64,000 bases of DNA, taken from NCBI GenBank assembly GCA_035772405.1, contig JAYKKM010000507.1:372001-436000 (forward strand). The letters run 5' to 3'. The notes beneath the pieces were generated by a model. The model was given only the letters and a program-made list of their open reading frames with translations. It was not told where the DNA came from and made no database searches. Source of the stretch: Chrysogorgia sp. JL179-B06. Lineage: Eukaryota > Cnidaria > Anthozoa > Scleralcyonacea > Chrysogorgiidae. Shown piece after piece: positions 22,195 to 34,149 of the stretch. The position numbers were made by a program, and so were the translations under genes. Each line of letters starts with the position of its first letter. Position 1 is the first letter of the stretch.

Positions 22195-22640
22195 GCAAAA
22201 GAATATTATATAACAAATAATTCACATTTGAATTTGAAACGTGTCGTTCAAGTACTTTTGAAATAACTGCTAAAAGAGAAATTGGTCTGTGGTTTCCTCT
22301 TTCTGTACGCTCTGTTTTATAAATAGGAATCAATTTAGCTTTTTTCCACATTTCTGGGAAAATACCAAGTCAATGCTCAAATTACATATCCAAAGCTATA
22401 GAGTTGATCGAAATCTTGACAAAGTAAGCTGGAATGCCATCCAAGTGATTTAATAGTCTAATTAAAGGAACAGAAAACTTTGATTCACAAGTATTTATAC
22501 TATTAAGATATGGGTAGTTTTTATTTGTTTGAATAATTATGCCAAGATTTTCAGTAATAGAAGAAAAGTATGCATTAAAAAGATCACTGATCTCTTTAGA
22601 GTTGTCAGAGGGAGTAAAACTGAAACTGGATGGCAAGATA
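22195..22640 (-). mobile_element. LINE fragment: linker and start of the RT domain
   Basis: Read down the minus strand, 22636-22382 encodes a LINE inter-domain region (FNAYFSSITENLGIIIQ, LNHLDGIPAYFVK). After a stop, 22351-22230 encodes LIPIYKTERTERGNHRPISL, where NxRPISLL is the RT block-1 motif, then SKVLERHV. Both the endonuclease and the catalytic RT core are missing. Confidence 0.75.
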
Positions 22641-23591
22641 TATTTTCCATAGCTGGCATGAATTATTGTTACTTTATTATTATAATTATTAATGTTATTA
22701 AGTTAAGTATCACGGTACTTAGAGCGGCTCGCGTGATCGCTCAGACTCAAATGTATTACAGGAGTAACACTACAACCCATTGCAGACATAAACGTTTTCA
22801 CTGGTTGAAACATCTATTGCCATCAAACTCGAAGACAAGTTTCGCCACGCAGTCCATCAATACCTTAAATGTTGAGAAACGCAAACGTCTACAGTCTAAA
22901 GGATTCTCCCAAAGATCCACCATAACCAGTTTCTAGAAGATATGTAGAATTGCGTCTTCGCCACGTTTTTGCGAAGATCCAATACTATCACCCAATTGTA
23001 GTCTCAGTACTGACGCAAATATCGGCAATTGTGTCAGGCTAAGATCCGAGCAGTCTCACCTTTACATTGACCCAATGTCATGTGGAAAGAACTCGCAAGG
23101 GCAAGGAGAAAGAAAAACGTTAGTAGCGACATCCTCGAAAAACGGGCGGAAATGTGATAACAGTGTACGTGCAGGGGTTATTGGAAAATTATCTGTTAAT
23201 AGTATTTGCCCCTAATGTCAGCGCAATGTTGGACAAGGTCTTTGTCCCGCATTGTACCATATGCATGACTGTTCTCGCAATATTTTGAAAGAGCCCTCCC
23301 AAACCATATCCAATATGCCCATGACTGACTTGCCACGGACACAAATAGTGACGTAGATAGCGGTAAACATGTCTCATTTTTTGTTTATGTAAAATAGGGC
23401 GAATAAAATGGAGTGTTGCCAACGTCTTTCGGTGCTCAAATGGAAAGTCGTTGGTAAAGAATCTCAATGTCCTCAAATGATTTTGTCAGTCTGTACAAGT
23501 ATATACTGTATATTGTTGTAGGTTCTAGTGACGACATTACCTGTGTTCCCTTCGATAGGAACAGTTCTTCAGTAATTTAACATTCGAATGG
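22641..23591. other. Unassigned sequence between LINE and Mutator-like element
   Basis: An ATT-rich microsatellite-like stretch at about 22675-22700 is followed by 750 bp of mixed sequence. Short open frames (22730-22936 +, 23189-23476 -) have no recognisable motif. Confidence 0.4.
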
Positions 23592-26500
23592 GGGGAGTTA
23601 ACCTGAAAAATAGGGTATTATGAATTGTTTTATATTTGTATATGTTTAATCTTAAACTACCACAAACCATATATTGGCAGAAAGCTTACATCCTAGTGAA
23701 TCTGGTAAAATGTATTTCATGTTAAAAAATGTCATATTAAGGTAGCCCTGGACTGTTTATCAAATATCATACCAAGCTTTAGTCAAGAAAAGATTGCACT
23801 TGATACATTTACTGCAGTTAAATGGTTTATACACTAAATTAACAGGCACATAGTGATTGTTGTTTTAAGCGTAGGGAATTGTGATAAACTAAAACAAAAA
23901 AAAGTTATGGCCGATCAAAGTTAACCGCTAAATTTTCAATGGGTTAAACTCTAGTAACTTTCAATAAATTGACCCTATAACAAAATCCTATGCTTAAAAC
24001 ACAAAGCTGAATGATACCAACAGACCCTGAAAATTTCAGAGGAATAGGATATATTCTTCTCGAGATATGTTTTCTTAAAGGCTAAAATATTGCAAAATGA
24101 GAAAATTGAGTTTGAAGTAAATTTTACAAGTGAATGTTGAATTTTTGTCCATTTTTATCAATTTGAAGGTTTAAATTAACCTCCAATGGGAATTAACCTT
24201 CTATAATATGTTTTTAGTAACTCTGGTAAACTCTTAGAATCCCCCTGCCTTCAGCTTCACGCTGATCTTCTTCTCGACGAGTGCGTAAGAGCTTCTCTCC
24301 TTGGCGTCGTTTCTTTTCCTGCACAGTCGCCTACAAATCGGACTTCTTCAGTCTATGTAGGTCTTTTGTGTCACAGGCTTGCTTGGTATATACCCCAGCT
24401 GGAATTGAAAGCCTCTTTATACTCTCAGCCTAATCTCTGTCCCCTTGTGGTAGTGACAAACTGCGGAAGCTGTAGCACATCGAACAGCTTTGGAACCATG
24501 GTGTTTGTGCTTTGGGCACCGAGCCCACACTAAGGCATTCAAGCTCTCGTTCTGGTTTTGTGTTGTGCCAAGTACACACCTTTCTAAAAGTTGAGCCTCA
24601 CTAAGAGCAAGAAATACTGGTTTCAGCACATTTCGAAACACTTCAGGCAAATATTCCTTACCAGTATAGGTCGACGTTCCTGTTGCTACATCCTGCTGCC
24701 ACCTACACCAAGATGACGCACCTAGTGGGCAAAAGCGATGTTGCTGATGAAGAGTCATTCCCTTCACACAATGGTGCAGCCATATTATATATTTTTTCAT
24801 GGCATATACTGCCTGTTCAATCTCCCTCTTTGTTGGATTTCCTTTCTTGATCGTATTCTGACGAATTGCAAGGCCGTAATACTTCTGCAATTGTTTTACC
24901 TTCGTTAAAATAAATTGTTTTACCTTCGTCCTCCAATAGAGTGACCATCATCAAGTTTACCTTTTGTTGATGACTTAAGATTAAGAAGGCGCTTTCCCAT
25001 TCTCTTTTGGACGTGTCCAACACAGTCTAACTTTTCGACTTTCACTTCACCCTACATATCTTCAACAGAACTGAATGCCTTGCTATCGCCATCACTAACC
25101 ATCCACTTGTATCTGAGGTTATGACTCTCTATTGATCTTTTCCACAGGACAATAGCTCCTTCAGACTCCATAGCTGGGGAACTTCCCACAAAATTAATGT
25201 CACATTCATGTTCCAATAGCCACTCCTCAAATTCTTCTTCAGTAATCTTTGATTTTTTAATGGAACATTTTTGGCAAACTTTAGAAAGGACATGATAATC
25301 CAACACTTCTCCAGTATCAACAGAAATGGCAAAGACCACACCAGTTAGTGACGTAAACCCCCTTTTGGCCCATGTGCCATCGAAACTAACAGCAACATCT
25401 AACGTATCATCATCAGCCTTCTCAGGATTTTCAGCCAATATCTGTTGTCAAAGTCTCTGGCCAGCTTGCTTCATTTCTTCTTTCGCCTCCTGTTCCAGAG
25501 CTACAATGATGTTTTCAACTTACTGATAATATGCAGGCTTTGATAGACAACGCATATTCATTATACTGCAAAAAGCAGCAAGACCATAACCACCACCCGT
25601 TTCCACTGAATGATACACAGCGCAGCGATTGACATCCTGTGATTTCCCATGGTTAGTGGCATTACTGGATGTCGGAAAGGAAGTTGACTCACTACAAGAA
25701 TCGCAGTGCAGAGACAATTTTGACATCAGGCCTGCACGTTGGTTTTTGTCTTCTTCTATAGTCACATTTCCTAAAAAAAAATAGTGCTTATTAGTAATCG
25801 AAACCTATCACCATTGGCTTTACCTCTGACAAATTAGACAATCTATTGATTCTAATAAATGAACTAATGAAGTGTCTCTATTATTATTAAATTATGTGTA
25901 ATAAAAGACAGTAAGAACATTTAGAATTTAAAACACTTATTTACACTTGAAGTGTAAAAGGCCTATCACATGTAAAAATCAGAGACATTTTTCAGCCTTC
26001 CTGTTCTATATTCATGACATAACGAATTCATACCTTCAACACAGACGTGGTTTATCTTCGAAACAGCTGTGGCCAAATTTTCCAAACTGATCAGCCTGTA
26101 TTCTCTCTCGTGTTGTTCAGATTCAAGATTATAATTCAGACCTTGATGGTTGCCACGTCGCATCTTTTTTCTTGATGTACCAACGACATTTGAGGAAGAA
26201 ACACCAACATTTTCTGTGCTTGGAGTTTGACATGTGCTTGTTGTAGGATCTGTGGCAAGAGTCACGCTCTTTGTTTGTATACCTTTGTCTACCAAAAAAC
26301 TTTCTTCCTTTCTTTTCCTTTTGTAAGATTATCTATCCTTTTCGCCAACCATGTTTAAAATCCAAATTGATCTGTTTCTCTTCGATAAAAGCATTTCAGA
26401 AAGTGTCAAACCTTATAGTTGAGCGAAAGTGTGAATTATTAAAAGCGAAATAAAATACGAGCCCGCAGTTCAAAACGACTGTGTAATGCTTTATGTAAGA

Positions 26501-26771
26501 CACAATAAAGTGTACCAAATGAATTCGTTGCTTTCCAGGCATTTGTATACAAACAATGGGTACAAAATCGACAAATAAACAAAATGCCACATCCGTTGCC
26601 ATGGTAACCTACAATGGATGTGGCAGAAGGTAATTTAAAAGGCTCTAAAAAGCATTAAGATTTAAAAATTTAAAAAATCCTTTGGCCATATGTTAGTTCA
26701 ATATCTAAACTACACAAATACCATTAAAAAAATTCCTTTTTTTGCTAAAATTTCAGGTTAACTCCCCCGTT
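23592..26771 (-). mobile_element. Mutator-like DNA transposon with 18-bp TIRs
   Basis: The ends are GGGGGAGTTAACCTGAAA at the left and its exact reverse complement at the right (about 26754-26771). Inside lies a minus-strand Mutator-type transposase relic. The span is about 3.2 kb. I cannot find a matching 8-11-bp target duplication, so either it has decayed or one end was rearranged. Confidence 0.7.
24417..26301 (-). pseudogene. Mutator-like transposase, broken
   Basis: In order on the minus strand: an N-terminal part (26295-25966, RLISLENLATAVSK), a probable intron with acceptor TTTTTTAG at about 25771, then 25765-25052. The latter has a CxxC (CDSCSE), a VNRCAVYHSVETGGGYGLAAF segment and the catalytic region VSFDGTWAKRGFTSLTGVV ending SDGDSKAFSSV. 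Further parts at 25050-24900 and 24890-24417 carry HRFCPLGASSWCRWQ and TQNQNESLNALVW. These match the DGTW, DGD and NQNES motifs I associate with the Mutator-like transposase domain of invertebrates. In-frame stops near 25520 and 25447, a stop at 25052 and a small duplication near 24905 show it is inactive. Confidence 0.8.
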
Positions 26772-27126
26772 ATGGTTGCACCAGGTCACAGTAAACCTAA
26801 ATATAATTCATACACCGAGTCCAATTTATCCTCGTCTCTTAAAAGGGAAGTTTGTGTTCAAAACAACTCAGGCTCAAATGAAAGATAATATTATGCTTAC
26901 CTTGTACACAAAGTCCCACATCTCAAAGTTAAATACAATTCGAGAAATACAGCGATAAAAGTGCGAAAATTTGCATTAAATGCAGCCGCCACGATTACAT
27001 CCGAGCGAACCTGCGATCACGCAGCGGTTTTACCCCGTGACGTCACTGCGCGGTAAGATCTGCATGCCTCGCTAAAGCCACATAGTTTTCATTACAAACA
27101 AACAGAAATTTTACATTCACTTTGAA

Positions 27127-27894
27127 ATGGATTATTCAAACGAATTTTCGAGTTCAGAAGATAGTGGAGAAGGTTTTCACGTCGAAGATGTCAATATGAT
27201 TCAACCTTATATGTTTGAGCCGGTTGAATCCGACTCTAGTGAGGATGCAGATTCTGATGAAAATATGGCTTCCCAATCTTCATCAAACTCGGGCAATGCT
27301 AGCAGCAGACTTCAAGACAGAAACTGGTAATTACTATTATTTATGTTGCATAATCATAGCATTCTATGTTGTGGTTCATATTTATTACAAATTGTGCCCG
27401 AAAATCAAAATATTCAGATGCTATAAACTTATAAATATTAAAACAACAAACAATGAACGATTATATTCGATCGTGGCTTTATAAGTGTCTTTGTAGCCAT
27501 TGGCAAATAATGGACAGGGAAGATGAAAGTGTGTGCTGCCTGGAGGTCTCTGCTTGTGTTGGTATGAACGAAGAGGCAGCACAAGTTGAAAACATTCCGA
27601 TACCAGAGTGTATAACAGATAACCCTGGATTCCAAGCTGTCTGACTCAATTACTGGGTGTTACGGGTGGCTTGCAACCACTATAGACAGCAGTATGGGAC
27701 AAATATATATGATGGGCCTGAACACAAAAAGCAAAGACATATTTCTTATAGACAGTTTGTTAGATGGTGTTTTAGGCAAGGAAATAAGAGTTCCATTACC
27801 CTCCTGTGCAGTTAGCTGCATTCGAGCCCATTATCCACCTCCAGGCTTGGAGGATGATTTTGTTTTTGAGGGTTTTAGATATGCAGATGAGTAG
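27127..27894 (+). pseudogene. P2X7 C-terminal-like zinc domain gene, frameshifted
   Basis: Exon 1 (27127-27330) is acidic and Ser-rich and ends SSRLQDRNW just before GTAATT. The next part, from about 27483, reads CLCSHWQIMDREDESVCC, continues with ECITDNPGFQAV and LNYWVLRVACNHYRQQYG, then HISYRQFVRWC, and ends KEIRVPLPSCAVSCIRAHYP. This order (WCxCxxC, ESVCC, HPGF-like, WVL, YRQFVRW, LPSCxVxxIR) is that of the cysteine-rich zinc-binding tail of the P2X7 receptor, which also occurs as a stand-alone protein in many invertebrates. Frameshifts near 27640 and 27760 break it, and one cluster Cys is Trp here. The protein probably binds zinc and perhaps nucleotides; its role beside a transposase-like gene is unknown. 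Confidence 0.75.
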
Positions 27895-28234
27895 TTAATT
27901 TGTCTTACAGAGGTTTATTCAGTTATTAAAATTTTCAACTTAATAATTATCTTTGTACAATACTGACTTGCAGTATCACTAAATCCATAATACCCAACAC
28001 TTTCCCTTTGACGAGTAAAATCACCTGGGTTTAGACTGGCACATATTATTCCGGTAGGTGAATTAGCTAACAAATAAAGTTTGGTTGGTAACTTTCAAAC
28101 AGTTCCCTTAGAGTAAAATCATCTGGTGTTAGACAGAGTAAAATAACAAAGTAGGGCATATTGTCATTTGTGACATAATATAGTCTGTTCGGCTTGCTAA
28201 TGCCAACAATTCCACCTGGTGAGTAAAAGCACCA

Positions 28235-28312
28235 ACAGTTCAGCTCAGTTGGTATACTAGCATCACTAGCTATACTAGTATACTAGCTTCAGGTTGTGGG
28301 TTCAATTACCAG
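28235..28312 (+). repeat. tRNA-like (SINE-type) sequence
   Basis: AGCTCAGTTGGTA (box A-like, 28242-28254) and GTGGGTTCAATTACC (box B-like, 28296-28310) are separated by tandem TATACTAG units. This looks like a tRNA-derived SINE head with an expanded spacer rather than a functional tRNA. Confidence 0.45.
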
Positions 28313-28349
28313 CTGTTGCCAACATGTGAGTAGCACTTTCGTATGATAT

Positions 28350-28500
28350 ATATATATATATATTTTGGACTCATTTTCTTGCTGTTTGCAATAATTCCGA
28401 CAACACAGTTGTATGTGTATATGTATATAATATGTATATATATATATATATACATACACACACACGCATATATATATACACACATATACACACATATTAC
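28350..28500. repeat. TA/CA-type microsatellites
   Basis: Runs of TA at 28350-28364 and 28428-28451 and of AC/CATA at 28452-28498. The open frames across them are artefacts. Confidence 0.85.
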
Positions 28501-28579
28501 ACATATTAGCCTCTGATTTAAGCCAAGTTGACAAGGACAACCTGGACACATTTTGTGCTGGGGATGAAGTATACCACAA

Positions 28580-29616
28580 ACTTTAATTTGTCACAGACAG
28601 TCTACTAAAATCATATCTTGTCAAGCAGTTGAGATTTCAACAAAACACCATTGAGAACTCTTGGGAAGTATGTTTGGGCAAAAATAGATTTTACATCTAC
28701 ACTAACAGGTCATGTGCATGATCCATTAGCTGATAATCCAGAGTTGCAAGGCAGTAAAATACAAGTAAAATTGAATGCAGATGGTGCCTGGATGTCCAGG
28801 TCAACTGATTTTATGATGTTTTCTTTTGCATTGCTTCAATGGAATGAAAAGATAATTTTATCAAAGAGCAACAGGACTGTCGCTATCGTTAATGGTCCAG
28901 AAGAATATTAAATCATGCAACAGTCACTACCCAATAGAGGTAAATGAACTCGTGCAGAAATAAGCTATTCTAATCAATGGGGAAGAAGTGCTGCTGGAAT
29001 TTTTCCATGGAGGAGACATGAAATTGTTACTGATAGTGATGGGTCTAAACTTTGCAGCAGCCAATTATTCTTGTTTATGGTGTAAAATCCACAATAACAG
29101 ATGGGATACAAGCAAGCCCTTCACATTTTATAATGAGGAGCCACAAAATAGGACTTTGGATGAGATCAAAAGGTTGAGTTCAAAAAGCAAGTAAAGTCCC
29201 AAAACAATTTTGGTTGTATAAATGTACCTCTAATTGATATTTATTGGGACCACACATTGCCGGATGAACTCTGTCTATTTTTAAGAGTGACAGACAGGTT
29301 TCTCTTGAATGTTATTGATGAAGTTCTGAAAAGAGATGACATTGAAGATTTTAACAACACAAGTGGGAAACCAGAAATGTTCTTCTGGCAAATCTTGTCA
29401 AAGCCACTAATGATGTGGGTATTCCATTCCATGTGTGGTAAAGATGGTTCTGCCAGTAAAGTACTGATTATACAAGTCTTGTTGGTGGGCGATTATTACC
29501 ATGAGGTAACAGATTTAAATTGGACTAGTGGCATCACTAGTCAATCTCATGGATTGAACTATTTTGTTCCTTGCGACATGTTCGACCAGGATATACCAAA
29601 GCAAGTGACTCCATAG
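28580..29616 (+). pseudogene. Decayed second copy of the unclassified transposase-like gene
   Basis: Pieces in order: [16 protein letters not shown] followed by MMFSFALL (28760-28840), [11 protein letters not shown] (to 28909), [19 protein letters not shown] and [19 protein letters not shown] (28988-29194), then PDELCLFLRVTDRFLLNVID (29257-29320) and VFHSMCGKDGSASK. Each aligns with the nine-exon gene at 14-19 kb: DGA, GGD, CxWCKIH, DEL.L.LR.TD and the VW/DG segment. No introns are visible here between homologous exons, but several frameshifts and stops are. This may be an intronless relative or a retrocopy. It lies about 750 bp downstream of the P2X7-tail-like gene on the same strand. Confidence 0.7.
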
Positions 29617-30084
29617 ATGCACGTTTCAGTTTATCATGTTCCCTTTTTTGTTCAAAAGTATGATTGTTTAAAACAATTCATTGGTCAAGGAGTGGAAAAA
29701 TATGATGCTATTCCGTAAAAAAGAGTGCTATTCCGTAAGTGCACAAACTAAAAGAAAACTTCAGTACAGTAAAAGTAAAAAGACTTTTCTATCATCCCCC
29801 TCAAATTTATGATGACATGTCAGGTGCTTCAACTAGTGTTGATAGTCAGAATTATATCAACTTTACAGTTGCCCAACTTGGAGGAATTGTCAAGGAAAAG
29901 TGCATTCAAGTGAAAGGCCTTTTAAAACTCAAGAAAAATGGGCTGATGGGCTCTCCTTGAAAAATCTTTACAAAAAGTACTAATATATAATCATATATAC
30001 ATCAATGATAATAAACATCAATGATAGGAATTTTATGTTTTCTGATACTCATCTGAGAACAGTTGTGAATGCAACTCCAAGTCC
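29617..30084. other. Possible trailing part of the transposase-like pseudogene
   Basis: An open frame at 29739-29960 (+) is Lys-rich and could be a C-terminal relic (VAQLGGIVKEKCIQVKGL, SAP-like in feel), but the evidence is weak. The rest shows nothing recognisable. Confidence 0.3.
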
Positions 30085-30155
30085 TTCAGTGCGAGTCAAA
30101 CTCACAAATATGCGAATCTAATGCAGCGCTCTACCAACTGAGCCACAAAGTCCGT
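30080..30155 (-). repeat. tRNA-like (SINE-type) sequence
   Basis: On the minus strand TGGCTCAGTTGGTAGAGC (box A with D-stem) is followed by GAGTTTGACTC (box B-like). The acceptor stem does not pair, so this is a tRNA pseudogene or SINE head. Confidence 0.5.
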
Positions 30156-31053
30156 TCTAGTATATATATGGTGGACAGTAATGCTGGTGAGTATGTATTG
30201 GGTATAATAATGACCAATAAAGTAAATGGTTTGAACCTAGGAATATAATTATATGTGTGAAGTTGAAAATAAATAGTTATGGTTAATTAGTTAAGTTTAC
30301 CTAGTTAAGGTACTTATTGTAATTGGCCACTGAAACGCCACATTGTTGTGCAGGTTTACATAGTGCGATATTTTGTAATGCAAGTACTAGAGAGCAGGTG
30401 GTGGTATCAGCAGAACCGGAAATGTTATTATGCTCAGGATATCTGAGCTGAGCTGAGCGCCTGAGTGGCTGCACGCGTCATATCGTCGCTCCGTTAAATA
30501 ATATATTTTTAGTCATTCAAATCGTTTAATTTGTTCCTGGACCTGTATAACTACTTTCATTCATCTTCTGGTAGTATGGTTACTATTATTTATTCGAGAA
30601 CTGCTCTGTCAAAGATTATTAACTCGATGCGTGTTGCTCCAAGAATTGATTGCAAGATTTGGCAGTCGTTAAGGGAATGTGGCATCGTAAAATCTACCCG
30701 CCGTGGTTGTAGAGCGGGGGCTCTCAAGCAAAGACCTATTACATCTGTTACAGGCTTTGGAAAGTACAGTTCTTCGCTGTGTTCTTCGCTATGTTTGAAG
30801 CTTCAAACAGACGCCATTAGGAAAAGCAATGAACTACGACGAAGTCATGTTCACTGTAATGTGTCCATGAATAATTACAATCTCATTAAGATCAAATGCC
30901 AACCAAGCTCAGTGATTATCAATAGAGCTAAATCTATGGAATTTGCTGTTCTGAACACAAGATCCATCCGGAATAAATCTTTACCTGTTAAAGATTTGAT
31001 TGTAGATCGTGACATAGATATTTTGGCTCTAACCGAAACTTGGCTGAGCTCCA

Positions 31054-31899
31054 GTGACTTCGACGATCAAATCATACGTGACGTTTGTCCTACGGTACGA
31101 GCTTTATAGTGTGCCTAGAGGGCGCCGAGGTGGCGGCGTAGCGTTGGTCTACAAAAATGTCTTGAAGTTTCAAAAACAATCTTGTATAAAAACCAAATTC
31201 AAATCATTTGAGTTTACAGATCTTCTTATGAAGCATTCGTCTTCCAGTTTGCGTGTCGTCATTGTATATCGCCCACCGCCGTCCAAGTCTAACAATAGCT
31301 CTCTCCCCTTGTTCTTCGAAGAATTTCCAAGACTTCTGGAAGATCTTGTTACTGCTTCAGGCGCACTGTTGATGGCTGGAGATTTCAACTTTCATGTTGA
31401 AGACGACAAAGATCCTGTTGCCTCGCGATTTCTCAACCTGTTAGATGTATTTAACCTCAAACAACACATCGCAGAATCGACACACAAGAGTGGTCACACA
31501 CTTGACTTGATCATTACCAGGGCTGAAGAAGATGTGGCTAGAAATTTCACAGTCTTTGATCCTGTAATCTCTGATCATTTAGCTGTTCGCTGTACGCTGT
31601 CTATTCCAAAGAAGGTTTTTGAGAGAAAGGAGGTTTTTTATCGTAAGATCAAGTCGATTGATATGGGACAACTGCGTGATGATATCATGAACTCTCGCCT
31701 AACTGATCCAGATAGTGAGGGTGGTGATTTAGACACTCTCACTTGCAGATACAACACGGTTCTATCTGACTTACTGGATAAACATGCACCACTAAAGAAG
31801 CACACTATTACATTGCGTCCAGCTGCCCCTTGGTATACGGATGTGATCAGGGCCGAGAAACAGAAGCGTCGGAAACTCGAGCGACGTTGGTCAGTGTAA
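31054..31899 (+). CDS. LINE apurinic-type endonuclease domain
   Basis: The frame has RGGGVALVYKN, VVIVYRPPPS, LLMAGDFNFHVEDDKD (the GDFN motif), HTLDLIITR and VISDHLAV (the SDH catalytic motif), the order of the exonuclease-endonuclease-phosphatase fold used by LINEs to nick target DNA. The natural start is upstream: the first catalytic motifs (NTRSIRNK, TETW) are in the preceding frame at 30940-31050, separated by a frameshift. Confidence 0.85.
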   Translation: MTSTIKSYVTFVLRYELYSVPRGRRGGGVALVYKNVLKFQKQSCIKTKFKSFEFTDLLMKHSSSSLRVVIVYRPPPSKSNNSSLPLFFEEFPRLLEDLVTASGALLMAGDFNFHVEDDKDPVASRFLNLLDVFNLKQHIAESTHKSGHTLDLIITRAEEDVARNFTVFDPVISDHLAVRCTLSIPKKVFERKEVFYRKIKSIDMGQLRDDIMNSRLTDPDSEGGDLDTLTCRYNTVLSDLLDKHAPLKKHTITLRPAAPWYTDVIRAEKQKRRKLERRWSV

Positions 31900-32138
31900 T
31901 CTGGTCAATAAATGTATATTTGATGCCAAGATGGGTTACTACTCTACTATTATCGAAGAAAATCATTCTGATCCCAGGAGTTTGTTTTCTAATTTTGATA
32001 AGTTGCTTCATCGAAAGGCTGAGAAAAAATTACCTCATTCTGACAATAACGAATCTCTTGCAAATGCATTTGCCGACTTTTTCATTAACAAGATTTCAGC
32101 AATACGCGAAGAGCTGCAGCTGGAAAGGAACACGATAG

Positions 32139-33767
32139 ATGACCAATTTCCTGAGCCTCAACGTTACAATGGTACTAAACTCTACGAGTTTGAGCCTGTT
32201 ACAACTGAGGAACTGTCCAACCTCATTAGATCTGCATGTCGTAGGTCATGTGCTCTGGATCCCATCCCTGCATCGATCGATCTTAATGGGCTGCTGGGAC
32301 CTGTTGTTACCGTTTGTGACCAAGGTTGTGAATTTTTCGCCAGAACATGGTGTGATGACTAAGGACATGAAGGAGGCTTTACTTAAACTGCTCCTCAAAA
32401 AGGCATCACTGGACTATGAGCTTTTTAAGAACTTCAGACCAGTATCCAACTTGATGTTCCTCTCAAAATCCTGTGAGAAAACTGTTGCATCTCAACTCAA
32501 CAACCATCTGTGTGACAATAATCTTCAAGAATTGTTCCAGAGTTCCTACAAGACCGGCCACAGTACTGAGTCTGCGCTCATCAAAGTGCAGAACGATATC
32601 CTGCGTGCCTTAGACGATGGCAGATGTGTCATTCTCTTGTTGCTTGACCTTTCAGCGGCTTTCGACACGGTCGACCATGGAATACTACTTTCTAGATTGT
32701 CTAACTGCTACGGGATTGAGGGCACTGCACATAAATGGTTTAAGTCATATCTTTGCGATCGTAGGCAGCTCGTGGTTATCGAGAATAATAAATCTTCCAG
32801 TCGTCCACTAACATGCGGAGTACCGCAAGGATCTGTTCTTGGCCCGATTTTATATCTGCTGTATACCAATCCTCTTAGTAATGTAATGCGTCGTTATGGT
32901 ATCTCATATCATATGTATGCTGATGACACACAAATTTACTTAACATTCAAGTCATCCGTGTTGGGAGATATGGAACTATCCTGGGAACGAGTTGAAGCGT
33001 GTGTACGCGATATTAATCGGTGGATGCTGTATAACAATCTGAAGATGAACAATGATAAGACGGAGCTCCTGATTTTGCACTCGAAGCATCGCCCATGACC
33101 ATCGTTGGAATCTATGACTGTTGGAAACTCGTTAGTTTCTCCAACCCCATCTGTGCGTAACATCGGAGTTGTGTTCGATAACACAATGAACTTTGAGAAG
33201 CATATCAGTGAAATCTGCAAGTCTGCCTTCTTTAACATTAGGAACATTTCCCAAGTTCGCAGATACCTTAGTATTGAATCGACAAAGACACTGGTTAATG
33301 CGTTTGTCATGTCTAGAATTGATAGTTGTAATTCTTTATTGTATGGCCTGCCTAGCTACTTAATTCAACGTTTACAATATGCTCTCAACGCGGCTGCAAG
33401 GCTCATATCCTTGTCACGTAAGGCTGATCATATCACGCCTTTGCTTATGGAATTGCACTGGCTTCCAGTACAACAGCGTATCACTTTCAAGATTTTGTTA
33501 TTTACTTACAAAATAGTTAATGGTATAGCACCAATGTACCTAAGTGAACTGCTTGTACCTTATGCTCCAAAGAGAGCTCTCAGATCTGCTGACAAGTTGC
33601 TTTTTTGCCAGCCATCATATCATACAAAGTCGTATGGGTCAAGAGCGTTCTCAGTTTGCGCTCCTTATATGTGGAACAAATTACCTATGGCTATTAAGTG
33701 TAGTTCTAGTGTTGTGATTTTTAAGCAGAAACTTAAGACACATCTTTTTAAATTATCATATTCTTAA
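32139..33767 (+). CDS. LINE reverse transcriptase and C-terminal region, one in-frame stop
   Basis: The frame contains FRPVSNLMFLSKSCEKTV, LLLDLSAAFDTVDH (first Asp), CGVPQGSVLGPILY and HMYADDTQIYL (YADD). Then comes a TGA at 33096-33098, after which the same frame continues with VRNIGVVFDNTMNFEKHI, LHWLPVQQRITFK and the WNKLP-like C-terminal motif (MWNKLPMAIK). The single stop separates finger/palm from the C-terminal region. Confidence 0.85.
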
Positions 33768-33912
33768 TTGTTTTATTATCTATATAGACTTTGACTATAA
33801 TACATATTAGTTAGTGTTTATGTATATGTATATTGTATGCATGTAAAGCGCATTTGGGCATTTTTGGAGAGTGCGCTATATTAAGTAATAAAGTATTATT
33901 ATTATTATTATA

Positions 33913-34149
33913 TCGGTAGTAGCAGTGGATCCAAACTGCCTCACGCCCACGTAAATAAAATGTGCAACATTAACACCAAGAAAGAAATATGCCCACCATG
34001 GAAACAACATTTCCCACTTCAGTGTCAATAGCTACAAAATAGAAATAAAGTAAACTCAGGCAAGAGGTATTTGTGGAAACACAGAAGTTTTCTTCAGGTG
34101 CTTTCCAGGATGTATTTCGTGCAACAACCTGTGGCAAAGCTGGTGAAAC
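33913..34149. other. Short unassigned sequence
   Basis: No gene is recognised between the LINE tail and the next LINE fragment. Confidence 0.4.

Larger units (their letters stand above)
30531..33912 (+). mobile_element. Nearly full-length CR1/L2-like LINE, inactive
   Basis: Parts in order: an N-terminal frame (30531-31109) with a basic stretch and the start of the endonuclease (EFAVLNTRSIRNK, LALTETWLSS), the endonuclease body (31054-31899), an inter-domain frame (31931-32362), the reverse transcriptase (32139-33098) and the C-terminal region (33105-33767). It ends in an ATT-repeat tail at 33894-33911. Frameshifts near 31093, 31899 and 32300 and an in-frame TGA at 33096-33098 disable it. It is the most complete LINE in the window. 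Confidence 0.9.

Noticed and set aside
22529..22936. 135-residue plus-strand frame
   Set aside because: Its first half is the antisense of a LINE linker; the rest has no recognisable feature.
28289..28579. Minus-strand Tyr/Ile/Val/Cys-rich frames that look like membrane segments
   Set aside because: They translate the TA/CA microsatellites.
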